Assembly: GCF_003261635.1 (NCBI RefSeq)
Contig: NZ_QFXK01000022.1
Span: 226,951-290,950, forward strand
Origin: Kribbella monticola
GTDB taxonomy: Bacteria > Actinomycetota > Actinomycetes > Propionibacteriales > Kribbellaceae
DNA length: 64,000 nt
Direction of reading: 5' to 3'
Shown here in pieces: positions 45,749 through 54,650 of the stretch (its first letter is position 1; every line of letters starts with the position of its first letter). Made by a program: the position numbers and the translations under genes. The notes under the pieces are model-generated. The model made no database searches, was not told where the DNA came from, and was given only the letters and a program-made list of their open reading frames with translations.

Positions 45749-46144
45749 TCAGGCGACGGCAGTTCCTTCAAGTTCGACCATCAGGGCCGGGATCGCAAGC
45801 CGCGTCACTCCAAGCATCGTGGTCGGCGGCGCCACGCCGGCTGCGCCGAGCCGCGACGCCAGTACGCCGTAGTGCTGGAAGAGCAGGTCGACGTCGGTGG
45901 TGTAGACGTTGAGCCGGACCAGATTCGCCAGCGACATCCCGGCCACGCCGAGCGCAGCCTCCAGGTTGTCGAGCGTGAGCGACAGTTGGGCCGCCATGTC
46001 ACCGGCATGCTGGGGCCGGCCGTCGCTGCTCATCGCGGTCTGCCCGGCAAGATAGAGAGTCCGGGTGTGTCCCGAGACGATCTCGCCCTGGTGGTAGCCC
46101 AGCTCGGCCGACCACGTCCACGGGTTGACCGCCGTTCGTTCCAT
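45749..46144 (-). CDS. RidA/YjgF/YER057c/UK114-family protein
   Basis: A 131-residue RidA-family protein. Members hydrolyse reactive enamine/imine intermediates from PLP enzymes, though many subfamilies have other roles. Landmarks are SGHTRTLYLAGQTAMSSDG, LDNLEAALGVAGMSLANLVRLNVYTTDV, and the closing TMLGVTRLAIPALMVELEG. The catalytic-type Arg sits in LVRLNVYTTD; the C-terminal Glu is present in VELEG. ATG 46144 has GGAG upstream; earlier in-frame starts lack one. It is divergent from a WYL-domain regulator, with a palindrome between them. Confidence 0.85.
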   Translation of the reverse strand: MERTAVNPWTWSAELGYHQGEIVSGHTRTLYLAGQTAMSSDGRPQHAGDMAAQLSLTLDNLEAALGVAGMSLANLVRLNVYTTDVDLLFQHYGVLASRLGAAGVAPPTTMLGVTRLAIPALMVELEGTAVA

Positions 46145-46221
46145 CGCCACATCGGCTCCGTTCATCGAGAGTTCGTACGCCGGCTCGCCGGCCGGCCTTG
46201 ACGTCCACCCTGGCCACAAAT

Positions 46222-46240
46222 CACGACATCCCCTGTCGTG
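46222..46240. promoter_or_regulatory. Operator between the RidA-like and WYL regulator genes
   Basis: Perfect inverted repeat CACGACA-N5-TGTCGTG in an AT-richer patch, 20 bases before the regulator start. It is well placed for control by the WYL regulator of itself and the RidA-like gene. Confidence 0.65.
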
Positions 46241-46260
46241 TATTTCGGTAGAGTTCCCGC

Positions 46261-47277
46261 ATGCGCGCCGACCGGTTGGTCTCGCTGGTGTTGCTGCTGC
46301 GCCAGCGTGGTCGGCTCTCCGCGGACACACTCGCCCGGGAGCTTGAGGTCTCCACCCGCACCGTCCTACGCGACATCGAAGCGCTGTCGGCCGCCGGCGT
46401 ACCGGTTTATGCCGAGCGCGGCAGGCACGGTGGGTTCGCGCTGTTGCCGGGCTTCCGGACGGAGCTCACCGGACTCAACCACGAAGAAGCGCTCGCCTTG
46501 CTGATCGCGGGATCGCGGCGCGGTGCGCAGGCGTTCGGGCTCGGATCCGCGCTTGCTTCCGCGATGCTCAAGGTGGCCGACGCGCTTCCCGACAGCTCGC
46601 GCGACTCTGCAGCCGACGCGGTCCAGCGGTTACTCATCGACCCGGAGACCGATCTCCTGTCGCGCCGACAGCTCACCGAAGAGGCGCCGGACGGAGTTGT
46701 GGCCGAGGTACGGCGTGCAGTACTCGCCGGCCGCAAGCTGCGCATCCACTACGCGGCCCTGGGGCAGGAGCCGAAGTGGCGCACGGTGGATCCGATCGGC
46801 ATGGTGACCGTTCGAGATCAGGGCTACTTGTTGGCCGCACGAGAAGGCGAGGACCGCACGTACCGGCTGTCGCGGATCTCGGCCGCGGAGAAGCTGACCG
46901 AAACGGCCGAACGACCGGACCTGGTCGACCTGGACCGGGCCTGGCGGGAACGCAGCGTGCGCTTCCGGACCGGCGGCGACCAGGTCACCGTGCTGGCAAG
47001 AGTGAACCCGAAGCGCCGCGAGGAGCTGGTCGGCACAGCGCTCGCTGTCCTCGCCGAAGCTAAAGCCGATGCGGGAGCGGAAGCCGGTGCCAAGGGAGGC
47101 GCGGCCGATGGCTGGCTGCGAATGGAGGTCACTTTCCAAGACGAGCGACACGCAGAGTGGGCGTTGTGGCAGCTTGCCACCGACGCGGAAGTGCTGGCCC
47201 CGCAATGGCTGCGCAACTCTCTGCACGACCGCGCCGCCGCGATCGCCTCCCGCTACGAGCGTCACCCCGAAAGCTAA
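46261..47277 (+). CDS. YafY-type transcriptional regulator (HTH + WYL domain)
   Basis: A 338-residue regulator. The N-terminal winged helix (RADRLVSLVLLLRQRGRLSA, then LEVSTRTVLRDIEALSAAG) contacts DNA. The WYL domain at about 140-215 (RRAVLAGRKLRIHYAALGQ, TVDPIGMVTVRDQGYLLAA) probably senses a small ligand, and a C-terminal WCX extension follows. An Ala/Gly/Lys stretch near 265-280 looks like a linker. It is divergent from the RidA-like gene and its promoter holds a perfect 7-base-arm palindrome. The ligand is unknown. Confidence 0.88.
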   Translation: MRADRLVSLVLLLRQRGRLSADTLARELEVSTRTVLRDIEALSAAGVPVYAERGRHGGFALLPGFRTELTGLNHEEALALLIAGSRRGAQAFGLGSALASAMLKVADALPDSSRDSAADAVQRLLIDPETDLLSRRQLTEEAPDGVVAEVRRAVLAGRKLRIHYAALGQEPKWRTVDPIGMVTVRDQGYLLAAREGEDRTYRLSRISAAEKLTETAERPDLVDLDRAWRERSVRFRTGGDQVTVLARVNPKRREELVGTALAVLAEAKADAGAEAGAKGGAADGWLRMEVTFQDERHAEWALWQLATDAEVLAPQWLRNSLHDRAAAIASRYERHPES

Positions 47278-47407
47278 GAGCGTCACTGCGAAAGCTACGA
47301 CCGTCACCCCCAATGTTGACGCGCGTTACTGGACGCGGGGGTTTCGCTTTGCCTGGAGCTGGTACTAGTGGGGGAGTCCGGTTCGGTTCGCGTTGGAAGG
47401 GAATGTC

Positions 47408-47905
47408 TTGCGGCCTGGGGTTGAGGTACTGGTTCACGACACGGTGATTGTCTCCGCGGCGAGTTACCGGGAGGCACAGGAGACGGTCGGGATTCTGCGA
47501 TCGTCTGGGATGGGCCGGGACAGCCTGGCCATCGTCGGGGCCGAACTCGTCCTGACCGAGAGACCTCGGATCTCCACCGCCCGGCTCGCCGCCAAGAACG
47601 CGGGCACCGGCCTCGCTGCCGGCCTGCTGGCGGCGGTATTCGTGACGCTCGTCGCCGACACCAACCTGAGCGGCCTCGCCGTGCTCCTCTGGGGCGCCGT
47701 GTACGGCGTACTGGTCGGCGGCCTCATCGGCCTGTTCCGCGGCCTCATCCACAACCGCCCGGACGCTGTCTTCACCGACTTGCTCCCGGCCCGCTACGAG
47801 GTCCGCGCCACAGCCACCGACGCCTCAGTCGCCCGAGCCCTCCTCGACCAGCAGAACCACCGCACGCCCGAGTCGCAGGATCCAGGTCTCTCCCACGCAG
47901 CCTGA
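47408..47905 (+). CDS. Two-TM membrane protein, general-stress (YflT/DUF1269)-like
   Basis: A 165-residue protein. The first ~60 residues (HDTVIVSAASYREAQETVGIL, GMGRDSLAIVGAEL) resemble the general stress protein 17M/YflT domain. Two Gly/Ala-rich TM segments follow (about 60-110, NAGTGLAAGLLAAVFVTLV and VLLWGAVYGVLVGGLIGLF). The cytosolic tail closes the ferredoxin-like pattern (YEVRATATDASVARALL). The start is uncertain: TTG 47408 has AAGGGAA six bases upstream; TTG 47393 is the longer option. Its stop is only five bases from that of the convergent dehydrogenase. Confidence 0.68.
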   Translation: MRPGVEVLVHDTVIVSAASYREAQETVGILRSSGMGRDSLAIVGAELVLTERPRISTARLAAKNAGTGLAAGLLAAVFVTLVADTNLSGLAVLLWGAVYGVLVGGLIGLFRGLIHNRPDAVFTDLLPARYEVRATATDASVARALLDQQNHRTPESQDPGLSHAA

Positions 47906-47910
47906 TCCGT

Positions 47911-49056
47911 TCAGTGGGTGATGGTGACGCGGAGGATTCGGTCGTCGCCGGGTTTGGGGTTGCCGCGGCCGTCGGTGTTCGAGGTGGTTAGCCACAGGGA
48001 GCCGTCGGGGGCGGCTTCGACGGTGCGGAGGCGGCCGAAGCGTTTGGTGAAGTAGGCGACCGGTTCACCAGTACGCCGTCCGTCGGCGACCGGGATCGCC
48101 CAGAGCCGCTCGCCTCGGAGGCCCGCCATGAAGATGTGTCCCTGGGCGAACGTGATTCCCGACGGTGACGCGTCGCTCGTGCGCCACTGGGCGATCGGGT
48201 CGACCATGCCGTCGAGCTGGCTGACGCCTTCTGCCGCCGGCCAGCCGTAGTTGGCGCCGGAGGTGATCGCGTTCAGCTCGTCCCAGGTGTCCTGCCCGAA
48301 CTCGGCGGCGTACAACTGCGAGCCGTCGAAAGCGAGCCCCTGTACATTCCGGTGCCCCTTCGAGAACCACAGCCGTCCACCCGGGTTGCCCGGCGCCGCC
48401 TTGCCGTCGGTGGTGAGGCGGAGAATCTTGCCGCCGAGGGAGTCGTCGTTCTGCGAGTTCGGCCGGTCGCTGCCGTCACCCGTTCCGGCGTACAGGAAGC
48501 CGTCGGGGCCGAACCGCAGCCGGCCGCCGTTGTGGATCGCCGACATCGGGATCCCGTCGAGGATCACCTCCGGGCTGCCGATCCGCCCGTTCTCGAACGT
48601 CAGCCGCGCGATCCGGTTGTCCTTGCCGGTCGAGTAGTACGCATAAACGAAAGGCCTCGCCGGGTACTTCGGATCAACCGCGAGCCCGAGCAGCCCGCCC
48701 TCGCTCGACGAGGCGACGCCCGGCACGGTCCCTACCTCGGTGACGCGCCCACCCGCGATGCGCTTCACCTTGCCCGAGTCACGCTCACCGACCAACGCCG
48801 ACCTGTCGGGCAGGAACGCCAGTCCCCACGGCACCTCGATCCCAGTCGCCACCGTCCCGGCGACGGTCAGCTTCAAGGCGCGAGGCTGGGTGGATCCGGC
48901 AGGACTCGACGGTACGTCGGTAGGCGACGCGGTGGACACGGACGGCTCCGCGTCGCCGCCGCCGTCGCTGCAACCCGCCACCAAGGCGCCCGCGGCCGCC
49001 AGCACCACCGCAGTACGAACCCAGCCGCTTGCCTTGAGCACCTTCGTCTCCTTCAA
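47911..49056 (-). CDS. PQQ-dependent glucose/sorbosone dehydrogenase-family lipoprotein
   Basis: A 381-residue exported protein. The signal peptide ends in lipobox VAGC with lipidated Cys29, then a Ser/Thr/Pro linker. The six-bladed propeller of the GSDH family is complete: PWGLAFLPDRSALVGERD, EGGLLGLAVDPKYPARPFVYAYY, HNGGRLRFGPDGFLYAGTGD, and GANYGWPAAEG. Such enzymes oxidise sugars at the outer membrane face with PQQ; many actinobacterial members are uncharacterised and no PQQ synthesis gene is seen here. It has its own promoter region and a convergent neighbour five bases away. Confidence 0.88.
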   Translation of the reverse strand: MKETKVLKASGWVRTAVVLAAAGALVAGCSDGGGDAEPSVSTASPTDVPSSPAGSTQPRALKLTVAGTVATGIEVPWGLAFLPDRSALVGERDSGKVKRIAGGRVTEVGTVPGVASSSEGGLLGLAVDPKYPARPFVYAYYSTGKDNRIARLTFENGRIGSPEVILDGIPMSAIHNGGRLRFGPDGFLYAGTGDGSDRPNSQNDDSLGGKILRLTTDGKAAPGNPGGRLWFSKGHRNVQGLAFDGSQLYAAEFGQDTWDELNAITSGANYGWPAAEGVSQLDGMVDPIAQWRTSDASPSGITFAQGHIFMAGLRGERLWAIPVADGRRTGEPVAYFTKRFGRLRTVEAAPDGSLWLTTSNTDGRGNPKPGDDRILRVTITH

Positions 49057-49189
49057 TCGGCCACCTGGCCCAAACTACGCGGCGCCCCCAGCCGAACGCT
49101 GTTCTCTCCGACACTCTTAACCAACCAACAGGGCCCCGGGTTAGCCAATCGACTGTGCGGAGTCGGCGGTTGTTCGTACAGTCCTCCGT

Positions 49190-49693
49190 GTGAAGCCGAT
49201 CAGGTTGCCGTTGCGGGAGGAGTTCGCCGCCTTGCTGACCAAGCTGGTGGCGGCGGTGGGGGAGGCGCCGGATCTTTACGCGGACTACGGGCGGTGGCAG
49301 CTGTATCGAGTGGCGGCCGCCGATGCGGGGCTTCGCGAGCTGCTGCTGAGTGTGGTGGAGGAAGAGCCCGATCGAGCGCTGGCCCGGGCTGTGGTGGTGT
49401 ACATGCTCGAGCAGGTCGGCCCTGACGAGCACGCGCAGTGGATCGAGAGGCTGGCCGAAGACGAGCGGGAGTTCGCCGAGCGGCGCAGTACGGAGTGGCG
49501 GGTGTTGCTGCGAGCGCGCGAACAACCGTTGAGCCGCGAGGAGGTCGAGGCCGGGCTCAACAGCTGGAGCGACTGGCTGCAGTTGCGGATTCCGCCGTAC
49601 GTCGAAGCGGAGGCGCGCCGGATCATCGAGGAGCGCGGCCGGACGGCCCGCATCCGTCAGCTGGCCAAGGCGCCGAACAGGCTAGGGACCTGA
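49190..49693 (+). CDS. Conserved-type hypothetical protein, all-helical
   Basis: A 167-residue soluble protein with no recognised family. It is almost wholly helical and charged (ELLLSVVEEEPDRALARAVVVYML, ERLAEDEREFAERRSTEWR), with several Trp and Arg in the C-terminal half (LNSWSDWLQLRI). There are no TM segments or signal. Start GTG 49190 follows a short spacer. Codon usage matches neighbours, which supports a real gene. It is followed by a hairpin terminator and a convergent gene. Confidence 0.7.
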   Translation: MKPIRLPLREEFAALLTKLVAAVGEAPDLYADYGRWQLYRVAAADAGLRELLLSVVEEEPDRALARAVVVYMLEQVGPDEHAQWIERLAEDEREFAERRSTEWRVLLRAREQPLSREEVEAGLNSWSDWLQLRIPPYVEAEARRIIEERGRTARIRQLAKAPNRLGT

Positions 49694-49695
49694 CA

Positions 49696-49726
49696 GCGCC
49701 GGCCCCATCGATCGAGGGACCGGCGC
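49696..49726. terminator. Hairpin between convergent genes
   Basis: Arms of 11 bases (49696-49706 and 49716-49726) with one mismatch and a nine-base loop, directly after the helical protein's stop and 13 bases beyond the 3' end of the minus-strand methyltransferase. Confidence 0.7.
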
Positions 49727-49738
49727 GCCAGAGGGGTT

Positions 49739-51028
49739 TCAGCTGAGCCAGGTCGGGCGGAGGGGGAAGTCCGACGAGGCGTCGTCGTGGAGTTTGACGG
49801 CGAGGATCTGGTGCAGCTGGGTGTTGTTGCGCTCGAAGCCGACCCGGCAGGCGGCCAGGTACAGGCCCCAGATCTTCGCGGTCGCGAAGCCGACCTCTTC
49901 GACCGCTTCGTCCCAGTGCGCGACCAGGTTCTCGGACCAGCCGCGCAGCGTCAGCGCGTAGTGCTCGCGCAGGTTCTCCTCGTGCCGGACCTCGAACCCG
50001 GCGTCCTGGGCGTCGGCGATGATGCGGCCGGAGCCGATCAGTTCGCCGTCGGGGAAGATGTAGCGGTCGATGAAGGCGCCGGTCGGCCGGAACCGGTTGT
50101 CCGGCCGGGTGATCATGTGGTTCAGCAGCCGGCCGCCGGGACGCAGCCGGTCGAGCAGGAAACCGAAGTACGACGGGTAGTTGCGGACGCCGATGTGTTC
50201 GGTCAGTCCGATCGAGCTGATCGCGTCGAAGTCGCGCTCGGACACGTCGCGGTAGTCGGAGAACCGAACCTCGGCGAGGTGCTCCAGGCCCTCGCGCTTG
50301 ATCGCCTCCTGCGCCCACTCGGCCTGCGCGGCCGACAGGGTCACGCCGACCGCCTTCACGCCGTACTCGCGGGCCGCGTGCCGGACCATGCCGCCCCAGC
50401 CGCAGCCCACGTCGAGCAGCCGCTGCCCGGCCTTCAGATCGAGCTTGCGCGCGACCAGGTCGTACTTCTCGTACTGTGCCTCCTCGAGCGTCGCGTCCAG
50501 CGTCGGAAAGACGGCGCAGGTGTAGGTCATCGACGGGCCGAGGATGTACTCGTAGAACTTGTTCGACACGTCGTAGTGGTGGTGGATCGCGACCTTGTCC
50601 CTGGTCCGGGAATGCCGCAGGCCTTCGAACGTACGACGCCATTTCGGCAGGTGCTCCTGCGGCGGCGGGGGCGGCGGCTTGAGGTGACTCCAGCCCAGCC
50701 CGCGAACGATGCGCAGCGCCTCGGCCGGCGAGGGCCGCTGGAAGTGCAGCTCGTTGAGCATCAGCTTCATCAGGTCGTACGGGTTGCCCGGGTGGACGCC
50801 GGTGATCTCGAGATCGCCTTGTACGTAAGCGCGGACCATGCCGAGGTCACCCGGCGCGGTCAGCACATAGGAGAGCCCACGCTCGGTGGCCAGGTGCATG
50901 TGGACCGCGGAGTCCTCGGGCCCGGTCGAGCTGCCGTCGTACGCCGTGAAGCGGAAAGGGAGCCCGGCCGGCGCCACCGCTGTCAGCGCCGCTGCGATCG
51001 AAACCTGCGTCGGAAGTGTTGCCGTCAT
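49739..51028 (-). CDS. tmsB: Cyclopropane-fatty-acid-synthase-family methyltransferase, TmsB/BfaB-like
   Basis: A 429-residue CFA-synthase-like enzyme. The class-defining segments are HHHYDVSNKFYEYILGPSMTYTCA, SAM motif LLDVGCGWGGMVRHAA, and DAISSIGLTEHIGVRNYPSYF. The N-terminal ~120 residues form the usual lipid-binding region. Its partner overlaps it by four bases and is a FAD-dependent oxidoreductase. From established work in mycobacteria, this pair methylates the double bond of oleoyl phospholipids and then reduces the 10-methylene to give 10-methyl (tuberculostearic) acid. The pairing strongly favours that over cyclopropane synthesis. The third gene often present (tmsC) is not seen here. 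Confidence 0.85.
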   Translation of the reverse strand: MTATLPTQVSIAAALTAVAPAGLPFRFTAYDGSSTGPEDSAVHMHLATERGLSYVLTAPGDLGMVRAYVQGDLEITGVHPGNPYDLMKLMLNELHFQRPSPAEALRIVRGLGWSHLKPPPPPPQEHLPKWRRTFEGLRHSRTRDKVAIHHHYDVSNKFYEYILGPSMTYTCAVFPTLDATLEEAQYEKYDLVARKLDLKAGQRLLDVGCGWGGMVRHAAREYGVKAVGVTLSAAQAEWAQEAIKREGLEHLAEVRFSDYRDVSERDFDAISSIGLTEHIGVRNYPSYFGFLLDRLRPGGRLLNHMITRPDNRFRPTGAFIDRYIFPDGELIGSGRIIADAQDAGFEVRHEENLREHYALTLRGWSENLVAHWDEAVEEVGFATAKIWGLYLAACRVGFERNNTQLHQILAVKLHDDASSDFPLRPTWLS

Positions 51029-52404
51029 CGACGCGTCACCGCCTTCTCGTAGAGCCCGGTGAGCCGGGCGTCGGGGTCGTAGCGATTCTTCACTTCGGTC
51101 AGGGCCGGGACGTTGTACAGCCGGTCGAACGTGTCCCGGTCGTAGTAGGCGTCGGAGTACAAGGACTTGTGGCCGTCGAAGTCGGCGACGGCCGCTTCGA
51201 TCCGCCGGTTCACGTCGCCGTCGGCGGCGCCCGGGGCGATCGGTACGGTGCCCCAGAAACCCACGTTCACGTAGGTTTCGCGGGGCTTCAACGGGTACAG
51301 CGGCCAGGACTCGTCGCCGCGCAGCCGCAGCGGGCAGAGCCAGACCGGCCGCATTCCGACCTCGGCGTCGAACCAGCGCAGGAAGCCGGCCAGTTGCGCG
51401 GCCGGGATCTCGACGTCCTGGACGACGCGCTCGCGGTCGGGGTTGCCGCGGCGGCGATTGATGCGCGCGGCAACTTGATGGCGGTTCTCGAACCCGATGA
51501 TCTTGTGGTAGACGTCGCTGCGCCGAAGCTTTCGGGGCCAGACCCGCCGGATATAAGGGTTCTGAGCACCGAAGGCGGCCGAGCACCAGAACCAGTCGGT
51601 GTCCCAGCGCCACAGGTAGTCGTTGGCGGTGAGGAAGTCGGTCGATCGTTGCTGGATCGACTTGTAGAAGATCTGCTGACCGGTGTAGTCACTCGTCCGT
51701 ACTGCGGCGTCGCTGTTCCGCCCGAGGGTCAGATAGGCCTCGTCGGGGGTGAAGACGACGCCGTCGACGAAGTGCACCGGCTGGTCGGCATAGGTGCCGG
51801 CGGCAACGATCGACTCGATCGCCGGGCCCAGTTCGTCCAGACCGAGGCGGACATGCCGAAGCGCGACGTACGGGGAGATCGGTTCGAGCTCGATCCGCAG
51901 CCGGGTCGCGTAGCCGAGGGAGCCGTAGGAGTTGGGGAAGGTCCGGAACAGGTCGGCGTGTTCGCCCTCGGGGCGCGCCGTGACGAGCTCGCCCGAGCCG
52001 GTCAGGATGTCGAGCTCGAGGACGGACTCGTGCGGCAGGCCGTTGCGGTACGACGTCGACTCGATCCCGAGCCCGGTGACCGCGCCACCGAGCGTGATCG
52101 TGCGCAACTGCGGGACGACCAGTGGCATCAACCCGTGCGGGAGGGTCGCGGCGACCAGGTCTTCGTACGTGCACATGCCTTGCACGTCCGCCGTGCGCCC
52201 GACCGGGTCGACGCTGATCACGCCGGTCAGGCCGGACACGTCCAGACCCGGGGTCTCGACCGTCGTCCGGGGGCGGAACAGGTTCGAACTGCGCTTGGCC
52301 AGCCGGACGGGTTGCCCCGCCGGGATGCGCTGGTAGGACGCTCGCAGCCGTCCTACGGCCTGATCGTGATCGAGAGTAGCGGCCAGATCCGATGTCGAAG
52401 GCAC
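51025..52404 (-). CDS. tmsA: FAD-binding oxidoreductase, TmsA/BfaA-like
   Basis: A 459-residue FAD-linked oxidase with a PCMH-type N-terminal domain: GVISVDPVGRTADVQGMCTYEDLVA, then PLVVPQLRTITLGGAVTGLGIES. The second half has a DWF1-like substrate domain (FWCSAAFGAQNPYIRR, WPLYPLKPRETYVNVGFWG). In the 10-methyl fatty acid pathway the homologue reduces the 10-methylene group made by TmsB. It lies immediately upstream of tmsB with an ATGA overlap. The start at 52404 lies 143 bases from the divergent hydroxyacid dehydrogenase. Confidence 0.85.
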   Translation of the reverse strand: MPSTSDLAATLDHDQAVGRLRASYQRIPAGQPVRLAKRSSNLFRPRTTVETPGLDVSGLTGVISVDPVGRTADVQGMCTYEDLVAATLPHGLMPLVVPQLRTITLGGAVTGLGIESTSYRNGLPHESVLELDILTGSGELVTARPEGEHADLFRTFPNSYGSLGYATRLRIELEPISPYVALRHVRLGLDELGPAIESIVAAGTYADQPVHFVDGVVFTPDEAYLTLGRNSDAAVRTSDYTGQQIFYKSIQQRSTDFLTANDYLWRWDTDWFWCSAAFGAQNPYIRRVWPRKLRRSDVYHKIIGFENRHQVAARINRRRGNPDRERVVQDVEIPAAQLAGFLRWFDAEVGMRPVWLCPLRLRGDESWPLYPLKPRETYVNVGFWGTVPIAPGAADGDVNRRIEAAVADFDGHKSLYSDAYYDRDTFDRLYNVPALTEVKNRYDPDARLTGLYEKAVTRR

Positions 52405-52547
52405 CGATCCAGAGTACGACCGATCGCGTGGTCAGGCACGGAATTCTCACCATCTTCGAGTCCCCTTTAGGACCACGCGGTCCAGTGGTCCTAACCGCCT
52501 GCCGGACGTGATCGAGTTCTGTCCGCGGCTGCGGGTAGGTTCTGGAC

Positions 52548-53480
52548 ATGGCTGATGCGGTGAAGGCGTGGCTGCCCTGGCAGGACGCGGACAGCTTCCT
52601 CGGTGGGCTGCCGGCGGGATTCGACGTCGAGTACTTCGCGGGAGGTGACCGGCCGCCGTCGCTGGAGACGGTCGAGTTCTACGTTCCCAGCTACATGGGC
52701 AGTTCGGCCCTCGCCGAGATCATCCAGGACATGCCCGCGCTCAAGGTCGTCCAGACCCAGACAGCCGGCTTCGAGAACTTCTTGCCCTTCCTCGGCGAAG
52801 ACGTCACCTTGTGCAACGCGCGGGGCGTGCACGACGCGTCCACCGCCGAGCTCGCCGTCGCGCTGATCCTCGCGTCATACCGGAATCTCCCGCGGGCCGT
52901 GCGCGACCAGGAGCGCGGGCACTGGCCCTCGTCGTACGCGGAGATGGACGACTCACTTGCCGACCGGACCGTGCTGATCCTCGGCTACGGCTCGATCGGC
53001 GAGGCGCTCGAGCGCCGCCTCGCCGGCTTCGAGTGCGAGGTACTCCGGGTGGCGCGCCGCGCTCGCGAAGGCGTCGCCCCGATCACCGAGCTGCCGAGTC
53101 TGCTCCCGAAGGCGGACGTCGTCGTGCTGCTCACCCCCGCGACGGCCGAGACCCGCGGTCTGGTCGACGAGAAGTTCCTGGCGGGGATGAAGGACGGCGC
53201 GCTGCTGGTCAACGTCGCCCGCGGTGTCGTCGTGAACACGGACGCGTTGCTGTCCGAGCTGACCTCGGGCCGGATCCGCGCCGCCCTCGACGTCACCGAC
53301 CCCGAACCGTTGCCCCCCGGCCATCCGCTGTGGTCTGCTCCGAATGTGCTGGTGAACCCGCATCGCGGCGGCGCCTCGACGGCCTTCGAGCCCCGGGTCG
53401 CCCGGCTGGTCCGCGCCCAGCTGGAGCGCTACGCGAGAGGCGAACCACTGATCAACGTGGTGGCCGGGCCGGCCCGATGA
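52548..53480 (+). CDS. D-isomer-specific 2-hydroxyacid dehydrogenase
   Basis: A 310-residue NAD-dependent dehydrogenase. The dinucleotide loop is GYGSIG (146-151). The catalytic triad is Arg225 (NVARGVVVNT), Glu253 (DVTDPEPLPP) and His272 (NPHRGGAS). His is followed by Arg-Gly-Gly rather than the usual Xaa-Gly-Gly/Ala. The substrate is unknown; members act on glycerate, phosphoglycerate, lactate and others. It is monocistronic or leads the BNR/MoaD pair 78 bases downstream. ATG 52548 matches the family start. Confidence 0.88.
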   Translation: MADAVKAWLPWQDADSFLGGLPAGFDVEYFAGGDRPPSLETVEFYVPSYMGSSALAEIIQDMPALKVVQTQTAGFENFLPFLGEDVTLCNARGVHDASTAELAVALILASYRNLPRAVRDQERGHWPSSYAEMDDSLADRTVLILGYGSIGEALERRLAGFECEVLRVARRAREGVAPITELPSLLPKADVVVLLTPATAETRGLVDEKFLAGMKDGALLVNVARGVVVNTDALLSELTSGRIRAALDVTDPEPLPPGHPLWSAPNVLVNPHRGGASTAFEPRVARLVRAQLERYARGEPLINVVAGPAR

Positions 53481-53558
53481 AAACTGTCGGTGAGGTCCGC
53501 TTAGCTGACTGAACGGCCGTTCCGGGCCGAGGCTGTTCCGGGGAGAAGGAGGACGACG

Positions 53559-54650
53559 ATGTCCGAGGCTGTGTTGCTGATCGGGACCAAGAAGGGGCTC
53601 TGGGTCGGGCGGAGTGACGCCGCGCGCCGGGAGTGGGTCCTGGAAGGGCCGTCGTTCGAGATGCAGGGCGTCTACTCGGTGGGCATCGACACGCGCGGCG
53701 AGCGACCACGGCTGTTCGCGGGCGGCACCAGCGAGCACTGGGGGCCGGCGGTGTTCCACTCCGACGACCTCGGTCAGACCTGGGCGGAGCCACCGGAGGG
53801 TTCGATCGGCTTCCCCGAGGAGGCGGACGCCTCGCTCGAGCGGGTCTGGCAGATCCAGCCCGGTCCGCCCGACCGGCCAGAAGTCGTGTACGCCGGTGCG
53901 CAGCCGTCCTCGTTGTGGAAGTCGACCGACGGGGGAGTGACGTTCGAGCTGGTCCGCGGCCTGTGGGACCACCCGCACCGCAAGGACTGGGGTGCCGGCT
54001 TCGGCGGCCAGGCCGTGCACACCGTGCTGCCGCATCCGACCGACCCCGGCAAGGTCAGCGTCGCCATGTCGACCGGCGGGGTCTACCGGACCGCGGACGG
54101 CGGCGAGACCTGGGAGCCGGCGAACCAGGGCATCAAGGCGTACTTCTTCCCCGACCCGTATCCCGAGTTCGGCCAATGCGTGCACAAGCTCGCCGCGCAC
54201 CCCGACGTACCGGAGCGGATGTTCGCGCAGAACCACCACGGCGTCTACCGGTCCGACGACGGCGGCACGATCTGGAAGTCGATCGCGGACGGTCTCCCGT
54301 CGGACTTCGGCTTCCCGATCGTGGTGCACCCGCACGAGCCGGACACCGTCTACGTCTTCCCGCTGATCGCCGACGGGAACAGGATCCCCACCGACGCGAA
54401 GTGCCGGGTCTACCGCTCGCGCGACGCTGGCTCCACCTGGGAGGCCTTGTCGAACGGGCTGCCCGACGTCCCCTCGTACGCGCCGGTCCTGCGTGACGCG
54501 CTCTGCACCGACCAGGGCGACCCGGCAGGTGTGTACGTCGGCACGCGCGACGGGTGCGTCTATGCGAGCGCGGACGCCGGTGACCACTGGACCGAGGTGG
54601 CTCGTCATCTCCCGGACGTGCTGACCGTCCGCGCGGCGGTTCTCGGCTGA
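53559..54650 (+). CDS. BNR/Asp-box beta-propeller protein (sortilin/VPS10-like)
   Basis: A 363-residue propeller with about six Asp-box repeats of form S-x-D-x-G-x-T-W, for example [40 protein letters not shown] and SADAGDHW. It begins [13 protein letters not shown] and has no signal peptide, so it is probably cytoplasmic, unlike sialidases, whose catalytic residues are not evident. The AAGGAGG ribosome site is strong. Its stop overlaps the ATG of a MoaD/ThiS-like protein by one base, so they should be made together. Function unknown. Confidence 0.83.
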   Translation: MSEAVLLIGTKKGLWVGRSDAARREWVLEGPSFEMQGVYSVGIDTRGERPRLFAGGTSEHWGPAVFHSDDLGQTWAEPPEGSIGFPEEADASLERVWQIQPGPPDRPEVVYAGAQPSSLWKSTDGGVTFELVRGLWDHPHRKDWGAGFGGQAVHTVLPHPTDPGKVSVAMSTGGVYRTADGGETWEPANQGIKAYFFPDPYPEFGQCVHKLAAHPDVPERMFAQNHHGVYRSDDGGTIWKSIADGLPSDFGFPIVVHPHEPDTVYVFPLIADGNRIPTDAKCRVYRSRDAGSTWEALSNGLPDVPSYAPVLRDALCTDQGDPAGVYVGTRDGCVYASADAGDHWTEVARHLPDVLTVRAAVLG

